Source: JALZKA01 sp963721645 (GTDB taxonomy: Bacteria > Actinomycetota > Thermoleophilia > Solirubrobacterales > 70-9). From it: a DNA stretch of 64,000 nt. Below are positions 1 through 8,619 of the stretch, one piece after another. The translations under genes were made by a program, and so were the position numbers. The first letter of the stretch is position 1; every line of letters begins with the position of its first letter. The stretch lies in the NCBI GenBank assembly GCA_963721645.1, contig CAVRJK010000002.1, positions 1,798,001 through 1,862,000 of the forward strand, read 5' to 3'. A model generated the notes under the pieces. The model was not told the origin of the DNA. It saw nothing but the letters and a program-made list of their open reading frames with translations, and did not search any database.

Positions 1-796
1 GTGTCAAGAGGATCGGCGCGTCCCGGCCCGGGATCTGCGCGGTCGTGATGATCACGTCCTGCTTGCCCGCGTTCTCGGCAAGCGCCTCGCGGACCTGCTC
101 GTTTTCCTCGTCGGTCAGGGGGCGGGCATAGCCGCCCTCGTCCTCGGCGTCGGGGATGAAGTCAAGCTCGAGCGGCCGGCCGCCAAGCGATGCGATCTGC
201 TCCCACGCGGCGCGACGGATATCGAAGCCCGAGACGACGGCGCCGAGGCGCTTGGCCGTGGCGATTGCCTGAAGGCCCGCCACTCCGGCACCCAGAACGA
301 GGACCCGAGCCGGCGAGACCGTGCCGGCGGCGGTCGTCATCATCGGGAAGAAGCGGCCCGCTTCGCGTGCCGCAAGAAGGGTCGCTGCGTAGCCCGCGAC
401 GTTCGCCTGCGACGAGAGCGCGTCCATCGCCTGGGCGCGGGTGATGCGCGGTACGGCCTCCATGGCGAAGCTGGTCACACCGGCTGACGCGAGCGCCTTG
501 TTCGTCTCCGCGGAGGTAAGGGGAGCCAGGTGAGCGATCAGGACCTTGCCCCTGCCGACCTTGCCGATCTCGTCGTGGGTGGGCACGGCAACGTGAACGA
601 CTACGTCGGCGCCCCACGGGTCGCCGATCTCCGCCCCGGCCTCCGTGTAGGAATCGTCGGGGTGACCGGACTCGACGCCGGCGCCGGATTCGACGATCAC
701 GTCGATCTCCTTGTCGGCCAGCGACTTCACGACATCGGGAATCAGCGCCACACGGCGCTCGCCCTCAGCCGTCTCTTTCGGAACCCCAATCTTCAA
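1..796 (-). CDS. pntA: NAD(P) transhydrogenase alpha subunit, 5' part (cut by window start)
   Basis: The first 265 residues are visible; the 3' end lies outside the window. The N-terminal AlaDH/PNT domain begins KIGVPKE and carries the family signature MDALSSQANVAGYAA near residues 124-138. A Rossmann motif GAGVAG follows at 169-174, then GGYARPLTDEE and TTAQIPGR, both typical of PntA. In this family the subunit binds NAD(H) and works with a membrane PntB partner to couple hydride transfer between NADH and NADP+ to proton movement. The TTG start at 796 is preceded by a GGATAGG Shine-Dalgarno-like run; an in-frame GTG further upstream is possible. Alanine dehydrogenase is the closest alternative, but the GGYAR and IPGR motifs favour PntA. 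Confidence 0.88.
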   Translation of the reverse strand, partial: MKIGVPKETAEGERRVALIPDVVKSLADKEIDVIVESGAGVESGHPDDSYTEAGAEIGDPWGADVVVHVAVPTHDEIGKVGRGKVLIAHLAPLTSAETNKALASAGVTSFAMEAVPRITRAQAMDALSSQANVAGYAATLLAAREAGRFFPMMTTAAGTVSPARVLVLGAGVAGLQAIATAKRLGAVVSGFDIRRAAWEQIASLGGRPLELDFIPDAEDEGGYARPLTDEENEQVREALAENAGKQDVIITTAQIPGRDAPILLT

Positions 797-838
797 AGCG
801 CGCGAGAGCCTATCCGGCCGCACCCATCCGGTCGTCAC

Positions 839-1969
839 TCACGGGCTTTCCGACCTCTCGATCCCGCACTCTGCGCAACCGGCCTCAAAGCGCTCGAGGC
901 CGAACGCCTCGACCGGTCCCAGTGCACCGGCGCCCGACTCGGCCGCTCTACCGGCCGCCGTCTCCTCGGCTGCCCAGGCCAGCATCAATCCCGTGAACTC
1001 GTAGCCGCTGATCCCGCCCGTCTGGACCCGCGAGACGACGCCGCCCTTTGCATCGAGTGCCTCGGCCACAAAAATCGAACCGCCGCTCGAGCGCGCCTCC
1101 TCATCAGGCCCTCCGGTAGACGTCTTCACGAACCGCTCGACTGCCTTGCCGGTCGCCTTGCTCACGCCCGGGATCCTCGTCACGCCGGATCCCACCAACG
1201 AGAAGACCTGCATGGCGCGACTCTGGCGGCCAAACCAGCCCAGGTAGACCTCGACGTCGCGAAGGGAGGGATAGAGCCGGGGGAGCGAAAAGGCTTCGGA
1301 GGTGCCGACCGAGATCCCCGGACGCTGCTTGTTCTCGACGGGAAACGAATGAATCTTCTTGGCACCCCTCTCAGTCGCAAGGGCGCCTTCTCGAAACTGA
1401 AAGCTCGGCTCGGTGAGCGCCCCCATCAGCGAAGCGCGGGTGCCCCCGCTCATCCCTCCGAGGCCGCTGCCGGCAGCGAAGTAGCCGATTCTGACCCCAA
1501 CGGCTCCATCGGCACCAGTCAGCGCAAGCGCGCCGGTCAGGTTGCCCGGCGCCCAGTCGTAACCCATCGCGGTCATCGCGACGGTGCCGCTTCGCTTGGC
1601 GCGTGGGTCTGCCTCTTCGAACACCTTGCGGACGAAGGGCGGCTCGCCTGTCGAATCGATGTAATGGGCTCCGGCGTCAATCGCAGCGTCGAGAGCCGCG
1701 TCGCCCCAGCGCGCGAACGGGCCGACCGTCGTCACGAGGGTGTCGCCGCGCTCGACGAGCGCGCGGATGGAGCTCGGGTCCGAGATGTCCGCAACCGCCG
1801 AGTCGAGGCCGCCGAGGTCGGCTGCGAGCGCCTCGACAGCGTCACGGCGGCGGGCCGCGAGCACCGGCCGCATCCCGCGCTTGACCATCGCCCGCGCCGC
1901 CAGGTCTCCCGTGTACCCGGTGGCCCCGAACAGGACCACCCGGCCGCTGGCGGCGTTCGCCTCGCTCAT
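839..1969 (-). CDS. Saccharopine dehydrogenase-like NAD(P)-binding oxidoreductase
   Basis: A 376-residue soluble protein with a dinucleotide-binding GATGYTG at residues 15-21, followed by the alternating pattern of a saccharopine dehydrogenase NADP-binding domain (TTVGPFARWG and DSTGEPPF). The family includes trans-acting enoyl reductases and saccharopine reductases; the substrate here cannot be read from sequence. Its ATG overlaps the stop of the upstream F420-type oxidoreductase gene as ATGA at 1966-1969, so the two reductases are probably translationally coupled and co-transcribed. The transhydrogenase gene starts 42 bp downstream, making a redox-themed run. Confidence 0.85.
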   Translation of the reverse strand: MSEANAASGRVVLFGATGYTGDLAARAMVKRGMRPVLAARRRDAVEALAADLGGLDSAVADISDPSSIRALVERGDTLVTTVGPFARWGDAALDAAIDAGAHYIDSTGEPPFVRKVFEEADPRAKRSGTVAMTAMGYDWAPGNLTGALALTGADGAVGVRIGYFAAGSGLGGMSGGTRASLMGALTEPSFQFREGALATERGAKKIHSFPVENKQRPGISVGTSEAFSLPRLYPSLRDVEVYLGWFGRQSRAMQVFSLVGSGVTRIPGVSKATGKAVERFVKTSTGGPDEEARSSGGSIFVAEALDAKGGVVSRVQTGGISGYEFTGLMLAWAAEETAAGRAAESGAGALGPVEAFGLERFEAGCAECGIERSESP

Positions 1970-3021
1970 CCGACGAGTGCGGCCAAGCGCTCGATCGTGT
2001 GGAGGCGCTGCTTCGGATCGAGGTGAACCGGCGAGCAGATGAGGCGATCAACTCCCGCGTTCGTAAACGTCGCCAGCTTGTCGGCGACCTCTTCCTCGGA
2101 CCCGACGAGCGACGTGGCGTCCACCAGTTCGTCCGGAATCGCGTTGTAGGCCTCGTCGCGCTTGCCGTCAAGGAACAGGCCCTGGACCTCGTCGGCCACC
2201 TCGCCAAACCCGAAGCGGTGGGTCAGATCGACATAGAAGTTGGTCTTTCGCGAGCCCATGCCACCGAGATAAAGGAGCAGCCCCGCCTTGACCACGGCGC
2301 GCGCGGCATCGAGGTCACCGTCGATCGCGACCTGCACGGACGGTGAGATCTCGAGGTCAGAGCGCGAGCGGCCGCCCTTCTCGAATCCGGCCTCGAGGTG
2401 CTCGCCCCAAGTCTCCTCGAACTTGTCCGCCGAGAAGAAGATCGGGATCCAGCCGTCGCAGATCTCGGCTGCCATCTCGACCGACTTGCGCCCGATCGCG
2501 CCGACAAACACGGGAATCTCGTTGCGAAGCGGATGGAAGTTGAGCTTTAGCGCCTTGCCCTGGCCGGTACCGCCTTCGATCGGGAGCTTCCAGTGATTGC
2601 CCGAGTGCTCGAGCGGGCCCTTGCGAGCAATGATCTCGCGCACGATCTCGATGTACTCGCGGGTGCGGCCCCAGGGCTTCGCGTACTCAACTCCGTACCA
2701 GCCTTCTGAGACCTGCGGACCCGACGGCCCGAAGCCGAAGATGAAGCGCCCGCCGGAGAGCTTGTCGATCGTCGCGCCCGCCATCGCAGCCGCGGCAGGG
2801 GGCCGAGCCGGTACCTGCATGATCGCGGCGCCCAGCTTGATGGTCGACGTCTGGGGCACCAGCCACGAAAGAATGGAAACGACATCCGAGCCGTACGACT
2901 CGGCAACCCACACGGAATCGAACCCGGCGTTCTCGGCCGCCTTGACGATCTCGATCGCCTCGTCGCCCGAGGGCCCGATCCCCCAGTAACCGAGGTTGAG
3001 TCCTAGCTTCGGTGGCGCCAT
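1966..3021 (-). CDS. LLM-class F420-dependent oxidoreductase
   Basis: A 351-residue luciferase-like monooxygenase (TIM-barrel) family protein. It begins with KLGLNLGYWG, then WVAESYGSDV, and has the AIMQVPARPP and FGFGPSGPQV segments common in actinobacterial F420-dependent members. By family it transfers hydride using reduced coenzyme F420; the substrate is unknown. It is the first gene of a minus-strand run with the saccharopine dehydrogenase-like gene (ATGA overlap) and pntA. Flavin (FMN) use cannot be excluded from sequence alone. Confidence 0.88.
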   Translation of the reverse strand: MAPPKLGLNLGYWGIGPSGDEAIEIVKAAENAGFDSVWVAESYGSDVVSILSWLVPQTSTIKLGAAIMQVPARPPAAAAMAGATIDKLSGGRFIFGFGPSGPQVSEGWYGVEYAKPWGRTREYIEIVREIIARKGPLEHSGNHWKLPIEGGTGQGKALKLNFHPLRNEIPVFVGAIGRKSVEMAAEICDGWIPIFFSADKFEETWGEHLEAGFEKGGRSRSDLEISPSVQVAIDGDLDAARAVVKAGLLLYLGGMGSRKTNFYVDLTHRFGFGEVADEVQGLFLDGKRDEAYNAIPDELVDATSLVGSEEEVADKLATFTNAGVDRLICSPVHLDPKQRLHTIERLAALVG

Positions 3022-3043
3022 CGGCGCCGGAGCCTATTGCCTG

Positions 3044-4486
3044 TCAGGGCCGAGATCCCTCTTCGTAGGCCCCGGCGTCGCAGCGGGGGCCTCTCGGCCG
3101 CTTGTAACCGCGCTGGTCAACGCCCTTTGCCGACTTGCACTCTCGCTTCGGGATCAGATCTTTCGCGACGCTGGTGGACGTGATCCCGATCGTCTCGGTC
3201 GGCCCGCCGTTCTCGGCCGGCCCCGAACGCAAACCGGCGTTGCCGCCATCGGTGATGTCGGAGTCAAGCGTTCCGCAATCCGGATCGTCGTAGGAGAACA
3301 CGTTGTACCCCTTGGAAACCGCGTCAGGCGTGTCGCCACAGACGTCGACCGCGATGGCAGCTCCGGGAAGGATCGAGTTACGAAGGGTCACGGGGAAACC
3401 GGACGCCGAGACGTGGTCGCCTTCCTCGCCGGCGCTGTTGAGGAGAAAGGTGACGTGAGAGACCGTTGAGCGCCCATGGATCCCCCCGCCCGTGCCGTCG
3501 CTGGAGTTGTCGTACAGGGTCGAGTTGACGACGTTGGTCTTCAGGCCGCCCGAGTAGATCGCTCCGCCCCGCGCCGTGCCCTCGGCTTGAGTGGCGGCGT
3601 TCTCCTGGAACATTGAGCCCTGGATCCGGGCCTTCTCATACGACCCGCCGATAGAGATCGCGCCGCCGAGCGCGACGCCGCCGCTGTCGTCGGTCGCCTC
3701 CGCTCGGTTCCCGAGGAAGGTGCTGTCCGAGACCTCGAGACGATCGCTGTTGGAGTTGATCGCGCCGCCCTCCACAAGGCTCTCGCCGACCGCGGTGTTT
3801 GAAACGAACGTCGTCCTTCGAATCCTCGCCTTGGCCGGCTCGAAGGCATTGAGCTGGAGTCCCCCTCCGTCGATCGCCGTGTTGTCCTGGAAAACGCTTC
3901 GGTTGATGGTGATGCCACGCCTGGGCTCCTCGACGGAGGAGAAGTAGACGCCGCCACCGGCTTCAGCGGTCCCGTCGTCGATGAGGACACGATTCAACGA
4001 GAGCGATCCGGACTCAACAAGAAGATTGCCACCCCGGGACGTCCCAGGCGGGACCGGCTCGGGCGCCTCCCCGTTGCGGATGGTCAGATCCCTCAACTTG
4101 AGGGAGCGAGCGTTGCCCGTCGCGTGAAGGGCGCGATCGTCCGCAATCGTCGCGTTTATGAACGTCTCGTCCATTCCCTTGCCCCGGATCTCGAGCGGTC
4201 CACCGCCGGTGTAGTCGAGATCACCCGTCACGCTTTCGTCCTCATCGGTCGAGCCCGTCACGAAGAACTCAACCCCCTTCAGCTTGATCGTGTCGCGAGA
4301 GCGCTCTCCCTTCTTGCACGCGTCGCGGGAAACGTTCTTGTTTGCCGAGATAAACGCCTCTCGAAGTGAGCACTCTCCGTCCTCCGAGATGGAGGTGAGC
4401 GTCCCGGAGACCTTGATCGTCGCGGCGGAGGCGGAGGACGCGAGCATGAGTCCCACGACAAAGCATGCGAACGAAAGTCTCTTCAT
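3044..4486 (-). CDS. Secreted CSLREA / choice-of-anchor-Q beta-helix protein
   Basis: A 480-residue exported protein. A signal peptide (MKRLSFACFVVGLMLASSASA) is followed by the CSLREA motif in GECSLREAF. The middle is built of short right-handed beta-helix repeats, recognisable by recurring SxFxxNxA units such as STFLGNRAE and SMFQENAAT, each near a GGA(I/V) turn. It ends with DQRGYKRPRGPRCDAGAYE, the choice-of-anchor-Q motif. No C-terminal membrane anchor is visible, so it is probably secreted or wall-associated; the ligand is unknown. The ATG at 4486 follows GAAGGG and overlaps the stop of the upstream paralogue as ATGA, so a longer in-frame reading upstream was rejected. Confidence 0.85.
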   Translation of the reverse strand: MKRLSFACFVVGLMLASSASAATIKVSGTLTSISEDGECSLREAFISANKNVSRDACKKGERSRDTIKLKGVEFFVTGSTDEDESVTGDLDYTGGGPLEIRGKGMDETFINATIADDRALHATGNARSLKLRDLTIRNGEAPEPVPPGTSRGGNLLVESGSLSLNRVLIDDGTAEAGGGVYFSSVEEPRRGITINRSVFQDNTAIDGGGLQLNAFEPAKARIRRTTFVSNTAVGESLVEGGAINSNSDRLEVSDSTFLGNRAEATDDSGGVALGGAISIGGSYEKARIQGSMFQENAATQAEGTARGGAIYSGGLKTNVVNSTLYDNSSDGTGGGIHGRSTVSHVTFLLNSAGEEGDHVSASGFPVTLRNSILPGAAIAVDVCGDTPDAVSKGYNVFSYDDPDCGTLDSDITDGGNAGLRSGPAENGGPTETIGITSTSVAKDLIPKRECKSAKGVDQRGYKRPRGPRCDAGAYEEGSRP

Positions 4487-5880
4487 GGCTTTGCGCCCTT
4501 CTCGAAGGCCCCGGCGTCGCAGCGCGGACCCTTTGGCCGCTCGTAGCCGCGCTGGTCTTCGCCGTGCGCCGACTTGCACTTGCTCTTGGGGACGAGGTTC
4601 TTGGCGACGGATTCTGAAGTCAGAGCGATCGTGTCGGTCGGCCCGCCGTTGTCAGCGGGCGCACCGGGCACGAGGCCGGCGTTGCCGGCGTTGGTGACGT
4701 CAGAGTCAGCGAGGCCGCAGTCGCCATCGGCGTAGCCGAAGACGTTGAACCCCTTCGATTCGATCCCTTCACCGGAGCAGAGGTTGGCTGTCAGAACGCT
4801 CCCGGGCAGAATCGAGTTGCGAATGGCAACCCCGTCTCCGACGGCGAGGATGTGATCGCCAAGGTTGCTCTCCGCGCCGTTTTGCAGGAACGTGACGTGG
4901 CTCAACTTTCCCTCGCCGGCGAACGCGCCTCCGCTGTCCGCGCTGTCGTTCCCGTAGAACGTGGAGTTCGTGATCCTGTTCTTGCCGAACAGGCGGACGG
5001 CACCGCCGTCGGCGACCACGACCTCGTTCGTCTCTTCTGAATCGTTGTTGTCGAAGTACGACCGCGTCACCTTGACGTCGTGCCCGTAGATCGCCGCTCC
5101 GTAGGCGGAGCCTCCGCCACTGGATGACGTCCGGTTGTCTTCGAACAACGAATCGGAGATTCGAACGTTTCCCGATCCGACCCACAGGGCGCCGCCCCTC
5201 GACGCGCCTCCCGCGGCGGTGTTGTCTTTGAAGGTCGTTCTAGAGATGCGCACCGGACCGTCGGTCAGGGTGTACAGACCTCCTCCGGCGGACGCGAAGT
5301 TCTGGTCAAAGGTCGAGCGGATCACCTCGATACCATCGTCGCCGGCGTAGAAGACGCCCCCGGCGATGCTCCCCGCCTCGCCGCTGTAGATCTGAACGCG
5401 GTCGAGCTTCAAAGCGCCATCCGCCACATAGAGATTGGCGCCCTTGTCCGCGTCTCCGTCCCGCAGGACGACGCGCTCCAGCCGTAGGACCTTTGGGTTT
5501 CCAACCGCGTGGAGCACTCGATCGCCGGTCACGAATGCGTTGATCGTCGAGCCGAGGTCCTTCGCCCCCCGGATCGTGAGTTTGCCGCCGCCTGTGTAGT
5601 CGAGGTCGCCCGTCTGGTTTGAATCCTCATCCGAGCCGTCGATCTCAAGGTTGTAGAACTCGGACTCGAGCTTGATCACATCGGTGTTTGAGCCCCCCTG
5701 ACCCCTCTTGCACGAGTCGGCCGAAACGTTCTCGTTCGCGGACCGCATTGCCTCGCGGAGCGAGCAGTCACCATCGTTCACCATCTCGTCATCAACCGTC
5801 GTGACCTTGATCGTCGCGGCCCCGGCCTCGGCACCCAGCGCCAGAAAAGCGGCCGCAGCGACGGCCAGAACGCGCCTCAT
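4483..5880 (-). CDS. Secreted CSLREA / choice-of-anchor-Q beta-helix protein, tandem paralogue
   Basis: About 465 residues with the same plan as its downstream neighbour: signal peptide (MRRVLAVAAAAFLAL), GDCSLREAM, beta-helix repeats with SxFxxN units (STFDQNFAS, SLFEDNRTS, SYFDNNDSE), and a terminal DQRGYERPKGPRCDAGAFE. It is the first gene of the tandem pair, coupled by ATGA to the 3044-4486 gene. An in-frame ATG at 5895 would add five residues; neither start has a clear Shine-Dalgarno sequence. A terminator hairpin just upstream (6011-6036) separates it from the ABC importer, so it should have its own promoter in 5881-6010. Function unknown; adhesion or polysaccharide binding is a guess from the fold. 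Confidence 0.82.
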   Translation of the reverse strand: MRRVLAVAAAAFLALGAEAGAATIKVTTVDDEMVNDGDCSLREAMRSANENVSADSCKRGQGGSNTDVIKLESEFYNLEIDGSDEDSNQTGDLDYTGGGKLTIRGAKDLGSTINAFVTGDRVLHAVGNPKVLRLERVVLRDGDADKGANLYVADGALKLDRVQIYSGEAGSIAGGVFYAGDDGIEVIRSTFDQNFASAGGGLYTLTDGPVRISRTTFKDNTAAGGASRGGALWVGSGNVRISDSLFEDNRTSSSGGGSAYGAAIYGHDVKVTRSYFDNNDSEETNEVVVADGGAVRLFGKNRITNSTFYGNDSADSGGAFAGEGKLSHVTFLQNGAESNLGDHILAVGDGVAIRNSILPGSVLTANLCSGEGIESKGFNVFGYADGDCGLADSDVTNAGNAGLVPGAPADNGGPTDTIALTSESVAKNLVPKSKCKSAHGEDQRGYERPKGPRCDAGAFEKGAKP

Positions 5881-6010
5881 ACACGCAGGAGGCATAGCCG
5901 GCACGGCGCCAGACGCCTTAGCCGCCGGTACGGCTCGCCCTGCTCTGCCTCCCCGCATCAAAAGCCATCCTAGGCGCTGAGCCACCGGGTTGCAACTCGC
6001 TGCAGAACGA

Positions 6011-6036
6011 AAGCGGCCGCCCATAGGCGGCCGCTT
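6011..6036 (-). terminator. Rho-independent terminator of the ABC importer operon
   Basis: A perfect 11-bp inverted repeat (AAGCGGCCGCC, loop CATA, GGCGGCCGCTT). Read on the minus strand, the stem is followed by a T-rich TTTCGTTCT. It lies 27 bp after the stop of the substrate-binding protein gene and before the CSLREA genes, so it separates the two transcription units. Confidence 0.85.
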
Positions 6037-6062
6037 CCCAGTTCGGATGCTGAGGGGCCTGA

Positions 6063-7052
6063 CTACTCGACGTAGCCGGCCTGCTCGAGGTAATCCGCGG
6101 CCACGTCGGCCGGGTCCTCGCGATCAAGCGAGACGCGGGCATTCAGCTCCTGCATGACCTCCAGGTCGAGTTGCTCCTGGACGAGCTCGATCGTCTCCTG
6201 GAAATCAGGACCGGCCTCGTCGGCCGCTTCCTGGTTTGCCGTGACGATCACGTTCCCCGACGGGAGAAGCGCTTGATCGTCTTCGAGGATCGAGTATTCC
6301 TCGGGGTTCTTGAACAGCTGCCCGTCCGTCGTGAACAGGATCGACAGGTCGGCGTCGCCGTTGTCGAGCACGTCGTAGCGGAGCTCGGGGTCGACGGGCT
6401 TGAAGCCGGCGAACTCGAGGCCGTAGTTCTCTTCGAGGCCCAGCAGGCAGTCGATCCGCTGTCGGCACTCAGTCGTGCCGTAGAGCGTCAGGTCCTGCGA
6501 GACGCCCTCGAGATCGGAGATCGTTTCGAGACCCTCCGCCTCTGCCGTCTCGGTCAGGAGGCCAACACCGTTGGCACTGGTGAACGGGGTAGGAGCGAAG
6601 GCAACGAGGCCATCTGCGCCGAGCTCGTCGTTCGCGAGGTCTGCGGCCTCCTGCGCGTCGCCCGGAACGTCCTCGGGAGCTACTCCGTAGAGGCTGGTCA
6701 GCGTCGTCGAGGTGTACTCGGGGTACGCATCCACCTCACCTGTCTCGAGCGCCTTCTTGGCAACGACTTCAGAGCCGAGGTTCAGCTCGGTCTGCACGGT
6801 GTAGCCCGCCGCCTCAAGCGCTTGGGCGTAGATCTCGCCGAGGATGAACTGCTCGTCGAAGTTCTTCGAGCCGATCGTCACCTCCACGCCTTCGTTGTCT
6901 GGGTTCGACTCGATGGCGGTCGACGACGTTTCCGAGCTCGACCCCTCTGAGCCCCCGTCGTCATCGTCGTCTCCGCAGGCGGCGACGCCGAACGCGATGA
7001 CACCCGTCGCCAGAAGCGCGAACAGCGCACGCAGGTACTTACTGAAGCTCAT
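6063..7052 (-). CDS. Osmoprotectant-type ABC transporter substrate-binding lipoprotein
   Basis: A 329-residue lipoprotein of the OpuAC/ProX type. The leader MSFSKYLRALFALLATGVIA ends in a VAAC lipobox, followed by an Asp/Ser/Glu-rich linker. The mature domain opens VTIGSKNFDEQFILGEIYAQ, the hallmark of the QAT-family binding proteins for glycine betaine, choline, carnitine and related compounds, and continues with GEVDAYPEYTSTTLT. The ATG at 7052 has an AGAGAGGGAAG Shine-Dalgarno region. It is the last gene of the operon, 53 bp after the second permease. The exact ligand is not readable; a quaternary amine is expected from the family. Confidence 0.9.
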   Translation of the reverse strand: MSFSKYLRALFALLATGVIAFGVAACGDDDDDGGSEGSSSETSSTAIESNPDNEGVEVTIGSKNFDEQFILGEIYAQALEAAGYTVQTELNLGSEVVAKKALETGEVDAYPEYTSTTLTSLYGVAPEDVPGDAQEAADLANDELGADGLVAFAPTPFTSANGVGLLTETAEAEGLETISDLEGVSQDLTLYGTTECRQRIDCLLGLEENYGLEFAGFKPVDPELRYDVLDNGDADLSILFTTDGQLFKNPEEYSILEDDQALLPSGNVIVTANQEAADEAGPDFQETIELVQEQLDLEVMQELNARVSLDREDPADVAADYLEQAGYVE

Positions 7053-7105
7053 GTGGGCTTCCCTCTCTATTTGTGGACTGATTGAACCGGCCGACGCGGA
7101 AAAGC

Positions 7106-7846
7106 CTATGCGGTTTCGGCGGCCTCGCGCTGCAACTTCACGCCCTTGGGGGTGAGCACGCTTTGCAGCCCCGCGAGGCAAAGCTCGACCGTGAGCGCGA
7201 ACACCGCGACCAGGATCGCGCCTGCGATAACGCCGGCGTCCCCATAGACGTTCGGCGACAAGATGAAGTCGCCCAGGGTCAGCACGCCGCCGAGGGGAGC
7301 GATCGTTGCCGTCGCGATTACGTTGATCGCACTTGTCCTGACGCCCGTCATGATCGTCGGCGCCGCCAGCGGCAGCTCGATGCGTAGCGCGATTGCGCGC
7401 TCCGACATGCCCATCCCGCGAGCGGCCTCCACCGCCGTGCGGTCTACCTGCTTGATCCCGACGAATGTGTTCGTGAGTATCGGCGGGACGGCCAGGATCA
7501 TCAAGGCGAGCATCACGTTGTCGAAGCCCGTGCCGACAAAGGCGACGAACAGGGCGATGAGGACCAGTTCAGGAAGAGCGCGCCCGGCGTTTCCTGCGGC
7601 GACCGCAAAGAGCTCACCACGACCGCGATGGCCTAGATAAACGCCGAGGGGCAACGCGATCGCCAGTCCCAGTGCCATCGCCGCGGCACTCAACGCGGCG
7701 TGCGTCACGAAGAGGTCCCAGACCTGCTCCAGGCCTCCGACCTCGCCGCGGGCGAGTGGCGATTCCTGGCCGGAGAAGATGAACTCGAAGGCGTCGCCGA
7801 ACGAGCCGAGAAAGCCCAGGGTCAGATGTGTGCAGAGGCCGGTCAT
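7106..7846 (-). CDS. Osmoprotectant-type ABC transporter permease
   Basis: A 246-residue integral membrane protein with about six hydrophobic segments and the inner-membrane ABC permease loop AVEAARGMGMSERAIALRIELP (EAA motif), which contacts the ATPase. It matches the OpuCB/OpuCD class. The ATG at 7846 overlaps the stop of the preceding permease as ATGA. Together with the 7843-8619 gene it would form a heterodimeric channel. Confidence 0.9.
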   Translation of the reverse strand: MTGLCTHLTLGFLGSFGDAFEFIFSGQESPLARGEVGGLEQVWDLFVTHAALSAAAMALGLAIALPLGVYLGHRGRGELFAVAAGNAGRALPELVLIALFVAFVGTGFDNVMLALMILAVPPILTNTFVGIKQVDRTAVEAARGMGMSERAIALRIELPLAAPTIMTGVRTSAINVIATATIAPLGGVLTLGDFILSPNVYGDAGVIAGAILVAVFALTVELCLAGLQSVLTPKGVKLQREAAETA

Positions 7847-8619
7847 CCCACCTTCGCGCCCCCTGCGGCGGTGCCGAGGGCAACCCTCCGTCTCTTAGTC
7901 GGCTCGCCCGCCGTCTGCCAGCGCGTAAGCCTGCGCTGCGCGAGTAGGAAGATGATGTCGAAGATCACGGCCATCCCGACGGCGAGGACGGTCACCACCA
8001 GGATGTTGGTCTTGAAAGTGATGTTGGAGCCCGTGACGATCTGGCTGCCAAGCCCGCCACCCCCCGCGAAGTCGGCAAGGGTCGCGATCGCCACAGTCGA
8101 CACAGTGGCGATCCGGAGCCCGGCAACGATCTCGGGCACGGCAAGGGGGAACTCAACCTTCCACAGAAGCTGTCGCGCGGTCATTCCCATCCCCCTTCCC
8201 GAGTCCTTGGGCCCGACGGGCACGTTGTTCAGGCCGGCGACGATGTTGCGGTAGATGATCTGGATGTTGTAGGCCGTGAGCGCGATCAGCGCCGTGTCGA
8301 CACCGCGACCCGTGATCGGCAGGAGCAGGAAGAAGAAGGCCACGCTCGGGATGGTGTAGAGCACCCCCGTGACCCCGATAAAAGGGGGCATCAGCCAGCG
8401 GCGCCGATGGGACAGCACGGCCATGCCCATTGCGAGCGCGAAGCCGAGGATCACGGAGAAGCCGACCAGATACAGGTGCTCGAGGGTCGGCGTCACATAG
8501 CGGTCTGAGAAGTTCTCGGCGACCCAGTTGAAGCAGAAGGCGCCGTTGTCCTGAATGCACTGGTCGCTCGAATCGCCCGCAAGCTTGTCTGCGAGCGACT
8601 CCTGACCCAGGAAGATCAT
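7843..8619 (-). CDS. Osmoprotectant-type ABC transporter permease
   Basis: A 258-residue membrane protein and the second permease of the importer. It has an extracytoplasmic N-terminal part of about 50 residues, several transmembrane helices, and the EAA-type loop with DSGRGMGMTARQLLWKVEFP. The ATG at 8619 overlaps the stop of the ATPase gene as ATGA, and its own stop overlaps the next permease start in the same way, so the three genes are tightly coupled. Confidence 0.9.
   Translation of the reverse strand: MIFLGQESLADKLAGDSSDQCIQDNGAFCFNWVAENFSDRYVTPTLEHLYLVGFSVILGFALAMGMAVLSHRRRWLMPPFIGVTGVLYTIPSVAFFFLLLPITGRGVDTALIALTAYNIQIIYRNIVAGLNNVPVGPKDSGRGMGMTARQLLWKVEFPLAVPEIVAGLRIATVSTVAIATLADFAGGGGLGSQIVTGSNITFKTNILVVTVLAVGMAVIFDIIFLLAQRRLTRWQTAGEPTKRRRVALGTAAGGAKVG

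Noticed and set aside
530..2026. A 498-residue plus-strand open frame opposite the saccharopine dehydrogenase-like gene
   Set aside because: It is a high-GC antisense reading of a gene with clear motifs; its composition is Arg/Ala/Pro-rich without domains.
3541..5400. Repetitive segments in the CSLREA genes considered as DNA repeats or CRISPR
   Set aside because: The repeats are degenerate protein-level beta-helix units of varying length, not constant DNA repeats with spacers.
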